Of a stretch of 64,000 nt of DNA, positions 12,236-23,165 are shown piece by piece; position 1 is the stretch's first letter; every line of letters begins with the position of its first letter. The stretch is from Dipteronia dyeriana (taxonomy: Eukaryota; Streptophyta; Magnoliopsida; Sapindales; Sapindaceae): positions 74,800,154-74,864,153 of the forward strand of contig CM065298.1 in the NCBI GenBank assembly GCA_032871835.1, read 5' to 3'. Position numbers and translations under genes: made by a program. The notes beneath the pieces are model-generated. The model was not told the origin of the DNA. It searched no databases and saw nothing but the letters and a program-made list of their open reading frames with translations.

Positions 12236-13846
12236 TTTCATAGGTTATAGCACTTTAAAGTGTTGTGTCCCACGTCTTGGTGAAAGTCGCAATACTTATA
12301 ATTGTTCCTCTTATCGATAGGGGCTTTCATGGGTGCGGGCTTTCGTAGTAACTCCTTGTCCCAAATGGCGAGATAGATTGTTTCTTGGGATACATTTAAG
12401 AGGTTGCAATGATTATATCCTCTCTCATCTCGAGCTATAGGGGCCACTGTCCTGGGAGAAGGCAAAGCCCACAGAGGAGTTTGTTTTGCTGGATACCATG
12501 CGATCTGGGTTGAGAAATAGGGAAGCGATACGTTTCTGATTTTTCTGAGCTTGCTCTGGTTTTGAAGCTTCCTTCTTCTATCACTTTACGGCTCTCATAT
12601 CGTCATGCTCAATCGTGACCTTGAGTTGTTCATCGACTTCAATTTGCTCCAGAGCCCGATCATAGGCTTCTTGGTAGGTCTCTAGAAGCCGTTAGGCAAA
12701 AGACCGGAAAAGCTTGCCCTCTCACAGGTTCATCCTGAAACTGGTAAGGGTTTCTTTCCCAGTGAAGACCCCTATTTGGATGAGTTCCTTATGGAATCGC
12801 TCGATAAAAGACAGGAGCGTTTACCTCCTTTCCTGGATCACGTACTGTAGATAAGTTGGATCCATCAGTAGAGGTTTAACTCTCTAGAATTACGAGCTGA
12901 AATTAGTTGACAGCTTTGTGAAGGAATCCACACTTCCAGCGGGTAGCTTTCTGAACCAGGTCTTAGCATAATCCGTCAGCGTAGTTGGGAACACCCGACA
13001 CATGGCGGTCTTGGTCATGTTCTGGACCTCCATCTATTTGACGAAGCTCTCCAAGTGGCTTAATTGTCCCGGAGAATCTATCAGTTGGCATTTTGAACTT
13101 TGGCAGGAGCTCCACCTCCCAGATCCTTCTAATGAAGGGGGCATTCATATCACTTAGAGGATCTTTCTTGTCTTCCTTGTATTTCCCCTTCTTCATCTGC
13201 TAGATCTCTTTCTGAAGCTCTGCCAACTGGTATCTCAAGCGTATGTTCTTGGGTTTCCTTGAATTAATCTAGGATACCTCATTGTTAAACCTGACGACCT
13301 TTACCCGACTCCTTTTACTGATGGGATCTGCTTGGGGGCTTTACTGGCTTCCTTCCCGTCTAGCTTGGGCTTCCATCCTTAAAGTCATTGGGAAAAGAAA
13401 CTCTCGCCGCTCTCAGAGAAGGACATCCACCGCAGACTTAACTTGCCTGGTTTGGTAATGTGGCGGCGTTTCGGGAACGGAAGTCATGGGCATTAACCTA
13501 TCCCTGATCGAGGGCTGGGTCTAGTTCTAATACGAGCTGGATCCGGAAGGGTAGGTCCCAGGTGATCAAAGGTGGGTTACCGAGTCTCGGGTTTGCTTGG
13601 TTCTCCTTGTTTACAGAGGTTTGCTTACTGGACAGTAATACCCTTAGCGAGCAGTCGAAGGCGGACATTTTCAATGAAGGACGCCGTTTATTGGTCCAGC
13701 GCGGCCTGGCTTACCATAGAGGGATCCAAAGCTAACACAGTGGCTGGCTGGTTTGGGACGTCGCTATAGAGCCCGTATTTTCTTCCTTTCTTCAAGACTT
13801 TTCGTGACGATGCACCGGGCAGTCCTTGGGAGGAGCGAAGCCTCAT
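12236..13846 (-). pseudogene. T1 gag, broken
   Basis: Gag starts with ATG at 13846 on the minus strand, MRLRSSQG, about 70 bases inside the PBS; related starts occur in T2 and T4. Recognisable parts are an N-terminal basic segment, a charged middle segment KEDKKDPLSDMNAPFIRRIW (13196-13050), the capsid-like core with several shifts, and a zinc-knuckle-like YCDFHQDVGHNTLKC near 12250-12300 (Cys-His-His-Cys spacing, usual for Tat). T1 is the only copy here that keeps the first Cys. Several stops and shifts prevent translation. Confidence 0.88.
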
Positions 13847-13904
13847 GATTACTGCAAAACAACAAACTTGTGAATATAAAAATGGTGGTGTGGAAGGTTC
13901 CCAC

Positions 13905-13920
13905 TGACGGTGCCAGAAAG
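13905..13920 (-). other. T1 primer-binding site
   Basis: On the minus strand the LTR end is followed by CTTTCTGGCACCGTCAGTGGG, the same site as in T4 (25477-25498) and T5 (45822-45843) with a few changes. It is where a host tRNA primes minus-strand DNA synthesis. I did not assign the tRNA. Confidence 0.75.
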
Positions 13921-15171
13921 TGTTAAAGAAAAATTTGTTCAAGTTGAGAAATTCCAATTGACACCCTCAAGACCAATACCACGGAGGTGGTGGCCGAGGT
14001 CAGTACCTTAGACATCTGACCTGTTAATATAGAAATGAATATTCGAATGCTAATATGATGGCTAATGAGAATTTTATTATTGATCACTCATGGTATACAG
14101 AAATCTCTCAAATAGACTCACAATCTCTTTAGGATATAGGAGGTAGGCAACCTTGTGCCAGTCGAAAAGTAGATTCAATGGCTGCCGTGTTTTGATTACA
14201 GAATTCAGAATTTCTTCACTCTTTTTTTTTTCTGTTTGTCAATGTTCTCCCCTTTTCTCTTCTTAGATCTAGTAATTATACATGGTTTTGAACGGGTGTA
14301 TCTCCAGCCACGATTCTCTGAATTTGTTCCTCCTAATCGGGTGGTCCTCTATTTAAAAATCGTTAACTTCGAATAAATAACGGACTCTAGAATATCGCTC
14401 AAGAATATCGTTGGAGGAGATAAGTTTGTTTCCTCTTTGGAATCAATCTCTTGCCTTACACATACGAGGAGTTTTAATGTTCGGTGGAGTGTAGATACGA
14501 TTTTGTATGCATTCATGGCATGATTCTTAATGGAGGTCATTGAATTAGGCGCTCGCTGACCCATGCTTTGGTTCCGGTCACAGAAGCTTGGGACGGCCTT
14601 GTGGGCACTTACTGGGGTAGTGTAGATTAGCCGAGATTCTTCTTTCATGTCCAGGTAGGTTACAGGCGTCCCTTAGCGAATTGGAGCATTAGCTATAGCA
14701 TCAATCTGATCCACTTAGAGGCTCTCTTTTTGTATCTGACGAGGACTGTGGGCTTCTTGAGAGGTTGGTGGGCTTTAAGCTTAGGCTATGAGTTAAATCT
14801 GATCTTGGGAAGCCTTGAACTGGAAGGAGATCACTCTTGTTTGTTTCGGGCTTCACTTCGATTGCTTCCTCAGCTCAGTGACCTTTCCATGCTTTCACCG
14901 GGCAGTTTTGGAGGCAGGCCACAAAAACCGGGGTTCCATGATAGGTGATCTCGAGAAGCCCGGATATCTGCGCATCGGGCTTTTCCCGAATTCCAGTGTT
15001 TGCATGAGGGCTCAACCTGGTCGTGTCGAGCTTCATTCCTGATAGCTCTGAATCCCAATGACCCTTCCTTGCTTCTGCGGGGTAGCTTTGTGACTCGCCC
15101 GGGGTTCAAATGGTGAATCCGAGCTTTGATTTGAGCTAGGAGAGTGCCTTAGCCAAATTTTCCTATTAACG
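13921..15171 (-). mobile_element. 5' LTR of T1
   Basis: The LTR runs on the minus strand from a TGTTAATAGG start (complement at about 15171, last base changed) to a terminus next to the PBS at 13921, about 1.25 kb. It aligns with the T3 LTR (18973-20199) and the partial T6 LTR. Shared blocks include GTGGTGGCCGAGGTCGGTACC-like sequence near 13985 and GATAAGTTTGTTTCCTCTTT near 14418. Confidence 0.85.
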
Positions 15172-15376
15172 TATACTATTATTATTTTATATATATTATA
15201 TGTTTAGGGAATTAATTAAATAATTAGATTATTTAATTCATACAATAATATTTAACTTAATTAAATAATTGGATTATATAATTAATAAATTAATAATTAA
15301 TTATTAATTTGAGATTACAGGTTCGAACAAAGACCGAGACAAAATATAAAATAATAAGATTATTTTATTTATTAAC
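15172..15376 (+). mobile_element. Fragment of a copia LTR related to Cop1
   Basis: This 205-bp AT-rich stretch resembles part of the Cop1 LTR (about 3340-3500): both have GGGAATTAATT followed by several ATTATTTAATTA blocks and a TAAGATTATTTTATT-like end. It is wedged between the T1 5' LTR and a + strand gypsy LTR, so it is probably the older target DNA of both. Low complexity limits certainty. Confidence 0.5.
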
Positions 15377-15907
15377 TGTTAATAGCCAAACTTGGCTAAG
15401 AACCAAAGGTAAATTTTCCACTCTCTAAGCAAGGGTCTGAATTCAGCAGGGTACCAGGGTTCCTAGGGTTAGGTTGCCATACAGACCTAGGCTCCCTGAG
15501 GTCAAAATACCTAGTGACCTCGCCAGAAGCCCACCACCTTCTCTAGATGCACAAAGAGACCTACAAGGGCATCAGGTTCATCCTATGGTATCCTTCCATT
15601 TCGCGAAGGGAAGAACCGAATCTATCTAAGCGGGTAGGAGGAAACTCGTAGAAGCTTCGTTACCACTAAAGAGCGCCAACATGTCATTTCAAGCTCCAAA
15701 AGAGACCTAGAAAGGTCAGATCAAGCTCCTAGTACCAAGATAGGAACATAGATGTTCCTCACAAGTGAAGATAGCGAATGCCATATTTGATGACCTGCGT
15801 GATGCATCTCATCAGGGCAGTATACAAGATCACCTTCACTCTCCAACTTGAATTAGAATGCTACGCATGTACAGGGCAAGTGATTGAGTCCAAAGAGGAA
15901 ACAAACT
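15377..15907 (+). mobile_element. 5' part of a gypsy LTR, interrupted by T2
   Basis: The sequence begins TGTTAATAGCCAAACTTGGC and matches the first about 530 bp of the LTR that starts at 15908, up to the shared segment AAAGAGGAAACAAACTT (compare 16550-16568). The second LTR starts exactly there, so a related element probably inserted into this LTR. Its remainder should lie beyond the T2 right end, which is not visible. Confidence 0.75.
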
Positions 15908-17096
15908 TGTTAATAGCCAAATTTGGCTAGGGTCTAAAGGAAAATTTTTGTCTCTCCTAGCCCGGGTCCCAATCCAAGATTTCTCATCGTGGTACCGAGG
16001 TTTCCAAGGTCGAGATACCATACAACCACGTAGAAGCCGTGAGAGGTCATCACATCCTAGGAACACCCAAGGTAAAACTCGACAAGATCAGATTGAGCTT
16101 CTTAGATTGACATAAGAGACCGAAGCAAGATCTAGCAGGCAAGACCTAGGCTTTTCGGGGCTGAAAGACCTCGCGACCTCTTCAAAAGGTCGCCAAATTT
16201 CCTAATTACATATAATGGCCCATGAGGACATTAGGTTCATACTATAATATCACTCTGTTTCACCGGGGGAAGAATCGAGTTCAACTAAACAGGTAGGAAG
16301 AAGCTCAGGGAAGCTCCACTACCACTAAAGAACATTAATGTAGTCATTCCAAGCTCCAAAAGAACCTAGAAAGGTCAGGTCAAGCTCCTAACACCAAGAC
16401 AAGAACAAGGATATACCTCGCCGTTCGAGATAGTGAATTCCATATTCGCTGACCTCAATGATGCGCCTTACCAGGGTAGTATACGGGATCACCTTCACTC
16501 TTCATCTTGCATCAAAACACCCCGTACATGTAGAGCAAGTGATTGAGTCCAAAGAGGAAACAAACTTATCTCTATCCAAGATATTCCCGATTCCATCATT
16601 AAACCAAAGTCAATGACATTTAATCAGAATTTCCCGCCTGACAAAAAGGCATTTGATTCGGGAATTAATGGCGGGAGAATCACAAGTTTAACCTAGTTGA
16701 CTTATGTATAAATATGCCCAAGCATGCGCAAAATAAGAGGGGAAGAAAAACACATATATTGAGGAATTTATCTTGGCCAAAATTATGTGATCAGAACACG
16801 ACTTTCATTGTTAGCTAGTTCTCGACAGGCGTGAAATCGCCACATCCATTGTACCCCTGAGTGATTGAGAGTATTCAAATGATTTTTGCATACTGCGTGT
16901 GATTTATTAACCAATAATAACACAATATCAATTTCCCTTACATCTTTTGATACTTCGAGCTATCATTCACCATCATATTCACTACCATACGAGCAAACCA
17001 GGTACCAAAGAAACCAACCCCGATTGCCACCTCCGAGGTAGTGGTCTCGAGGTTTCTAACTGGAATTCCTCATCACGAGTGAATTTTTGGTTAACA
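15908..17096 (+). mobile_element. 5' LTR of gypsy element T2
   Basis: TG...CA-bounded LTR of about 1.19 kb, starting TGTTAATAGCCAAATTTGGC and ending GGTTAACA directly before a PBS-like CTTTATGGCGACGTCTGTGG at 17097-17116. The left boundary is supported by the repeat at 15377. It belongs to the same broad family as the LTRs of T1, T3 and T4. Confidence 0.85.
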
Positions 17097-17171
17097 CTTT
17101 ATGGCGACGTCTGTGGAAAAACCCATACCCTATTCATGAAAAGTTTACCCGTTTGTTGTTTTACAGGAACA

Positions 17172-18972
17172 ATGAGGCTTCGCTCCTCTCAAGGAAAACT
17201 CAAGATTTTAGGACAACCGTCTGCTGCTTTAACAAGGAAAGACAAAAGAAAGGATAGAAATTTTAGGTGCCACAGCTAAGCTCTGGTCCAACAAACTGTT
17301 GTACGAGATTCTAGCCCTACTGTGATAAGCCAGGCCATGCTCGACCAACAAGCAGCGGCCTTCATGGAGAACGTCTACCTTCGCCTGCTTACTGAAGGCA
17401 TTATAACCCAGCAGACGAATCTCAACACCTAGGGTGAGACAAGCAAACCCGGACCCAGATAGTCCGCCTTTGATCTGCTAGGACCTTCCTTGCCAAAGCC
17501 AGCTCATGATAGGATAGGACTTCAGCCCTCGATCTAGGATAGGCTAGGGCCCATGCCACCAGTACAAGGCATGCCGTCTTGTTATCAACCCAGGCAGGGA
17601 AAGTTAATAGCAGACGCCTTACCTTGAGCATAGTGAGAAGCCCCTTACCGGTAGCCTTAATGAGGGAAACCCGAGCTAGAGAAGAAGGTAGCCAGTAAAA
17701 CCCTCAGGTAGATCCCGATCTTAAAGAAGTTCATGTCGAGGTCTCCAGTTCATCGGAAGGGTCAAACAGCGAGGGGTCCAAGGTCGACTCAAAGAAATAT
17801 AAGAAAAAGAGTTTATGGGATCAGATGATGAAGTTATAGAAAGAGATCTAGATCCAACAGATAAATAAGGGTAAATATAAGGAGGCTAAAAAGGATCCTT
17901 TGAGTGAAAAGAATGCTCTTTTCATTAGAAGGATCTGGGAAACTAAGCTCTCATCGAATTTCAAAATACCGACCTACAAGTTCTCCGAAATATAGGACCA
18001 CTTGAGCCGCCTGGAAACCTTCATCCAGTAAATGGAAGTCCATAATACCTCTAGGTCTGCCATGTGTAGGATGTTCTCTACCGCCCAAATCGATTACGTA
18101 AAGACCTGGTTTAGGAAGCTACCTGTCGGTAGCGTTGATTCATTCATGACGCTATCAATCGATTTCTGCTCGCAATTCCAAGGGGTCAAACAACGACCAA
18201 AGAATCCCATCCACTTTCAGTATATGGTCTATGAGTGATTTGAGACACTCTGGTCATATGTGGAACATTTTCACATGGGAGTCATCTAGATGGGGGTTTT
18301 CACTGAAAAGGAAAACCTCGTCAACTTCCGACGGAACCTGTTGTCAGGCAATCTCTTTTGATCCTTCGCCAAATGACCTCTGGAAACCTACCAAGAAGCC
18401 TATGATTGGGATCTTGAGCTGGTCGAGATCAATGAACAACTCAAGGTCAAGATGGAGCATAACTGTATGAGAGAGATGAAACGTTAGAAGAAAGAGGCGA
18501 CGAGAACCGTGTTAGCTTAGAAAATATAGAATAAACCTCTCAACATGTCGACGTACCGCTTCCTCGCTTCCCAACCTCTATGGGAGAGGTATCCTGTAAG
18601 GTGAATCCCTCCGTGAACTTTACCGCCTCTAAGGACTGTAGCCCCTGTAACACGAGATGAAAGAGGGTACAATCACTACACTCCTTTAAATGCATCCCAT
18701 AAAACAACCTACATTGCCTTTCTAGATAAAGGGCTATTCTAGAAACCTTCACCCATGAAAGATCCATCATATAGGAGGAACCGGTACAAGTACCGTGACT
18801 TCCATGAAGACATAGGGCATAACACTTCATAGTGTTATAGCCTACGTAACCAGATTGAAGCTCTGGTGAGGGGAGGATGTCAGGTGGAACACTTGCAGCA
18901 GGTCAAGGATAGTATCCAGACTGGGAAGGAGGTACAAGCAGAGATGCATGGCCATACTGAGAATAGAAAGGG
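17172..18972 (+). pseudogene. T2 gag, broken and truncated by T3
   Basis: Gag start MRLRSSQG at 17172, 75 bases after the LTR end. Homology to the T4 gag can be followed through broken frames: DQQAAAFMENVYLRLLTEGI near 17340-17400, KTWFRKLPVGSVDSF near 18100-18145, and the zinc-knuckle-like YRDFHEDIGHNTS near 18795-18835, where a stop follows. It then stops abruptly at 18972 where the T3 LTR begins on the opposite strand. No T2 pol is seen in the window. Stops are numerous, so this is an old copy. Confidence 0.85.
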
Positions 18973-20199
18973 TGTTAACAGGAAATTTGCTCAAGATGAG
19001 AAATTCTAACTAACACCCTCGGGACCACTACCACAGAGGTGGTGGCCTGGGTCGGTAACTTTGATACCTGACCTGCTTAGATTGAAACGAATGTTTAAAT
19101 TACCTCTGCAAATGAGAGCTTTATTATAGAACACTTGTGATACATATGAATCTCTCATATACACTTACAATCTCTCTAGTACATAGGAAGGTGGTAACTC
19201 CGTGCTTGTCGAATAGTGGATGCCACAACAGCCGTGTTCTGATCACAGAATTTAGGCTCGACGTAATTCTTTCTTTCTTGTATTATTTTTCTTTTTTTTG
19301 TTGTCCCTTTGTTCTCTCTCTCCCCACCGGGATGTTTAGGCGAATTAATATATGGTCGAATCACTTTGAACGGATGTATCTCCTGCCTTGATTCTCTGAA
19401 CCTACTCCCTCCTTATGGGTCGGTATCCCTTATTGGAAAGTCGTTGACTTTGAGTAAATAATGGATTTATCGTTGGTGGAGATAAGTTTGTTTCCTCTTT
19501 GGAAACAAACTCTTGTCTTACACGTATGCAAAATTAATGTTGGTTATTATGTAAATATGATCATGTGTGTACTCACGGCATGATTCTTCATGAAGGTCAC
19601 CGAGTTAGCGGCTCGTTGTCTCCTAGAGCGAGGTATATCCATGCTTTGGTTATGTTCTTAGAAGCTTGAGATGGACTTTCCTCGACCCTTTGGAGCTTGA
19701 GGTGTTCCTGTAGACATTTATGCGAGGTCACGTGGATCTGATCCACTTTAAGGCATTTTTTCTCCTTGTATGTAGGATGGGGCAGCGTGTTCCTAGAGAG
19801 GTTAGTGGGCTTCAAGTTTAGGCTACGAGTTAAGTTTGACCTTTGGGAGCCTTAATCTGGAAAGAGCTTGCTTTGCTTGTTGGGCTTCATTTCGAGTGCT
19901 TCTTGAGCTCAGTGATCCTCCCTTGCTTCTTTCGGGTTGTTTTGGAGCCTGGCCCTAGGAACCGATTTTCCTGGGTAGGTGGCCTCGAGAATCCCAGAAT
20001 CCAGTGTTTGCATGTGAGCTCGACCTGGACTTCTCTAGCTTCACTCCTGATAGCTTTGATGCCCGATGATCCTTCCTCGATTCTGCGGGGTAGCTCTAGG
20101 GCTTGCCCGAGGTCCTATGGATAGAGATTTCTGGTTCTAATTTGAGCTAAGAGAGTGGAAAATTTTTCTTTGACCCCTAGCCAAATTTTACTATTAATA
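18973..20199 (-). mobile_element. 3' LTR of gypsy element T3 (minus strand)
   Basis: LTR of about 1.23 kb on the minus strand; its right boundary (TATTAATA at 20192-20199) abuts AAGTCCCCTCT, the complement of the polypurine tract AGAGGGGACTT (20201-20211). It interrupts T2 gag. A matching target duplication on the far side is not visible because the remainder of T3 is missing. Confidence 0.85.
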
Positions 20200-20575
20200 T
20201 AAGTCCCCTCTAACTTGAACACTGAAGGTAGAGTTGGGGTTGGAGTCAGATTACCTATTTAATTGGGAAATTTTCCTTTACGAGATATTTACTAAGAATC
20301 TCTAATGAAATCTTCATATTAACTGCTCAGGTGACGTGTCGAACTTGGATTTGTGTGCTCCTCAAAGTAAACTTGTTGCTTTACGACCCTCTCCGTGGCT
20401 TGAGGCGATCTTCCCGAGGATATCGTTGTTGTCATTACAACCGTAACCTCTATTTAACTTCAAGTTTACTGCCAATTCCTCACCCATTCTTTTGATTTTG
20501 AATTTTCAGATTTCCTCTCTCTTTCTACCTTATGTCGATTTTCCATTTTCTTCAACCCCCAAAAGCTGTTATACC
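20200..20575 (+). promoter_or_regulatory. Polypurine tract and putative aORF promoter/leader in T3
   Basis: On the minus strand 20201-20211 is the polypurine tract used to prime plus-strand DNA. On the + strand the same region is upstream of the aORF. TATTTAA at 20451-20457 lies 125 bp before the ATG at 20576. The corresponding motif in T4 lies 124 bp before its ATG (35216-35222 on the opposite strand). Flanking bases (CCTCTATTTAA) are also shared. No experimental support; TATA assignment is inference. Confidence 0.5.
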
Positions 20576-21533
20576 ATGTCGAAGACCATTCATGACTCCA
20601 TTGACTCTCTTATTGAAGGCACAGAGGTCTTCAGTCTCGCCCTTGGAAAACGGGCTCAACGGGACCTAGACGGGGATGACTCTCCTCCATCCCCGTAACG
20701 TCATCGATGGAACCGGAATATAGCCATCAGGACTGGGTTTTCTTACCAACTGAAAAACCCCCTAAATTTGGTTGATGAGGACTCCGATGAAGAGAATAGG
20801 GTCGGCATCGCTGGAAAAGACCAAGTCAAGGTTATCGGTCCTTTCTTGGAGAGACGTCCTTTATACGATTTTCGGGTCGTTCCAGATTCTATCGTTGACC
20901 CAAAGTCGATTAGCCGCTTGAGGTCCAGATACGGCATTTCTGACAACGTATCCCTAACAGTCCCTCATAAAAATTACGACGTCTTTAATCCACCTAAAGG
21001 CATGCCACTCCTCCATGTTACGGTTTTCGAGAGCAGGGTAAGGCTCTCTTTTCATCCTACCCTTCGGCGGGCTCTCAACGCCCTTTAGCTGTCTCCCTTC
21101 CAGTTGACACGAGACTTCTGGAGGCATTTGATTGGCTTTCTCATGTTGTAGAGAGAGTAGTGCGAGCTAAGCAAGATAACAAAGAGCCTGGGACAGAGGA
21201 GCTTGCTTTCCTTTTTCACATTGGGAGCCTAACTAGGGTTTCCCTAGTTCAGTTTTCCGCCAAGGCCAAGAACAAGTTTAATTTCATCTTCCCTGGAGCT
21301 TTAAGGAAGGATCCGCCCTAGAAAGAAGAATGGTTATTGGTTGGCGATGATTGGGGGAGCTCGATCTTTATAGGTGGACATGAGTTCACGGTTCCAACCT
21401 CCTTCAATGATAAGCCCTCGTGGGACCGAGAATCCTTACCCGCGGAATCTAAGACGGTGTCGAAGGCCATCCTTGCCAGGAACTACTTGAACATGGGTAA
21501 ACCGCTATCTTCGAATATCCGACGCTACTCCTC

Positions 21534-21616
21534 ATAAGTACCTTGAGCCATCAAGCTTTTGGGTCATTAAATATTTAAGTTCTGATGGCTTTACCCTTTC
21601 TTTTTTTTTTGTCCAA
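21534..21616 (+). other. aORF intron 1 in T3 (splice sites decayed)
   Basis: Same position as the intact intron of T6 (54809-54902). The donor reads ATAAGT instead of GTAAGT and the acceptor CCAA instead of CCAG, so it probably no longer splices. The exons continue with the same SREARRAQ-like sequence. Confidence 0.7.
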
Positions 21617-22098
21617 CTTCTCGTGAAGCCAGGCGAGCTCAGACCCCTCCATCTCCTACCAGACCATCCCGGGGAAAATTCTTGGCTACCTCAGAGAAAG
21701 GAAAACCAACCCTTTTAGCCGCTGCTTGGCCTGCTCCAGCTCCTGCTCCTGCTCCTGCTCCATCGCCTTCCCAGATGAGATCTAAAATGGTTATCATCAC
21801 ATTGTGGGCTACTGAATCTCTAAATCGAGGAGGGCCCACTCTCTAGGCTGCTGATACGACAACCTCCGCTCCCTTGTTAGTAGCTCTCACTACAGCCGTT
21901 GCTTCTTCAGTTGTATTACACACTTTTTCAACTGATCCATCAGCGTCTTAGGCAGTTCAAGCTTCAGTGGATCCCGAGGCTGGTATTCCTGAGATTCCCT
22001 CTGCTCGCCCCCACCATCAGCCGGGTGGTGGACTTTCTAGGATGTCTTCTAACCTTGTGGACATTCTGGTTACCAAGGGGTCTGCCCTTCTGGCCGAG

Positions 22099-22169
22099 GT
22101 AGTCATCGCCTTTATTTTCCGTGATTGCGAGCTTTGATCGCTTTTTAACCTTTGTTTCATACTTTACAG
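22099..22169 (+). other. aORF intron 2 in T3
   Basis: GAG-GTAGTC donor and TTTACAG-GCC acceptor, 71 bp, phase 0. It falls at the same codon as in T4, T5 and T6 (after a Leu-Ala-Glu). Confidence 0.8.
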
Positions 22170-23032
22170 GCCTTCAAGTTTAATGTAGCAATAGGTCACT
22201 AGGTATCCTTTCTCTGAGATTGGGCAGCTAGGGTTGAAGTTGAGGCTGAGCGAGCCATGTGATTGCTAGCGCAGGCTTAATCCTTGGTCAAGGAGATGAC
22301 TTCTAGCTAAAGGGGGATAAAAACACAACTAGCTGATCTTCAGTGTGACCACGAGAGGCTGAAGCGGCCTTTTGATCAAGAAACTCTTCGGTCTAAGCTA
22401 CAAGACAACCAGCGAGATGATTGGAAGGAAAAGGGAAAGGCACTGGATGCTGAGAACCAAGCTCTATAAGCCCAAGTTGCCAAGCTTGAAGCTGAAGAGG
22501 AATCCACTTTCACCGAGAGGTATTTCTATGCTTTCTTCCAGGTCACATAAGTCATCCCCCTTCCCTTTGACCTCTCTAGCATCACAAGCTTGGATAAAGA
22601 GGACATCATGTCTCGGGTAGCAGAGATGTCCCGCCCTAACAATGACAAAGCGAGTCCTTCCACTAGATACGTAGCTGGGAAGCATCATGAAATACCATAT
22701 TAACTTCTCATGTCCCGACCATCCTAGCGTCAGGTCCTTCAGATTCTTCGAAGGGGGTTCAACCCATGGAGCTAGAATGAGGTTCTGCCGAGGTCTGAGG
22801 TCCCTCTAAGGTGCCTTCAAGGGAGGAGCCAGTAGTAGAAGAAGTTACGCCAGAGTCAATGCCCAACCTTCTTGATGCAACCATTCCTCCTGAGGTCATG
22901 ACGTCCTCCTGAGTCTTGGAGGAGAACCCTGCTGAACAACAGGCAATCGAGGGGCCCCCACAGGAAGAGGTGGCAAATGTTCATCCGGAAAGAGGGGAAG
23001 CTGGAGGAAATCATAAGGACGCTAACATTTGA

Positions 23033-23165
23033 ATTCATCATCTTGTGGCTTGTTTTTAATGCTCGGAAAGGGGGGTAGGCATCCCATCCTTACTCATGCT
23101 TGATCATCATCATCATTTTATTTTATTTTATTTTATTTTATTATATATATATATATATACATATT
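23033..23165. repeat. Post-aORF stretch with ATTTT and AT microsatellites
   Basis: After the aORF stop the sequence keeps similarity to T6 for about 60 bases (the AAAGGGGGGTAGGCATCCCATC block near 23067), then becomes TCA repeats, TTTTA repeats and (TA)n up to the N1 LTR edge at 23166. The rest of T3 (tandem array, pol, gag, 5' LTR) is not found beyond N1, so T3 is truncated here. Confidence 0.75.

Larger units (their letters stand above)
4149..15171 (-). mobile_element. Ty3/gypsy Tat-lineage element T1 (minus strand), interrupted and truncated
   Basis: Read on the minus strand this is 5' LTR (13921-15171), PBS, gag, protease, RT, RNase H, archaeal-type RNase H, integrase, 3' tandem array and the tail of an antisense accessory gene. 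Cop1 has removed or displaced everything beyond the aORF tail, including the 3' LTR. A 2.2-kb solo LTR sits between the second RNase H and integrase. Region 4149-4214 holds nothing I recognise. Region 4640-5159 is non-coding and parallels the stretch after the aORF of T6 (56401-56810). Confidence 0.85.
20576..23032 (+). pseudogene. T3 antisense accessory gene (aORF), PF04195-like, with two introns
   Basis: This gene is antisense to its element T3. It starts MSKTIHDSID at 20576 and ends at a stop at 23030-23032, about 770 codons once two introns (21534-21616, 22099-22169) are removed. The N-terminal third holds RLRSRYGISDNVSLTVPHKN, a VTVFESRVRLSFHPTLRRAL segment and a QLTRDFWRHLIGFLML segment, which resemble the Pfam 'putative gypsy type transposon' family (PF04195). 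The middle is rich in Ser, Ala and Pro. After intron 2 comes a charged, probably coiled-coil segment (TQLADLQCDHERLKRPF) and an acidic tail. It is broken by a stop at 20696, a shift near 21086 and a few others. Both ends of intron 1 are mutated (AT for GT, AA for AG). Function unknown. Confidence 0.8.

Noticed and set aside
21639..21839. Minus-strand Gly-Ala-rich open frame
   Set aside because: It is the complement of the Ala-Pro tract in the T3 aORF.
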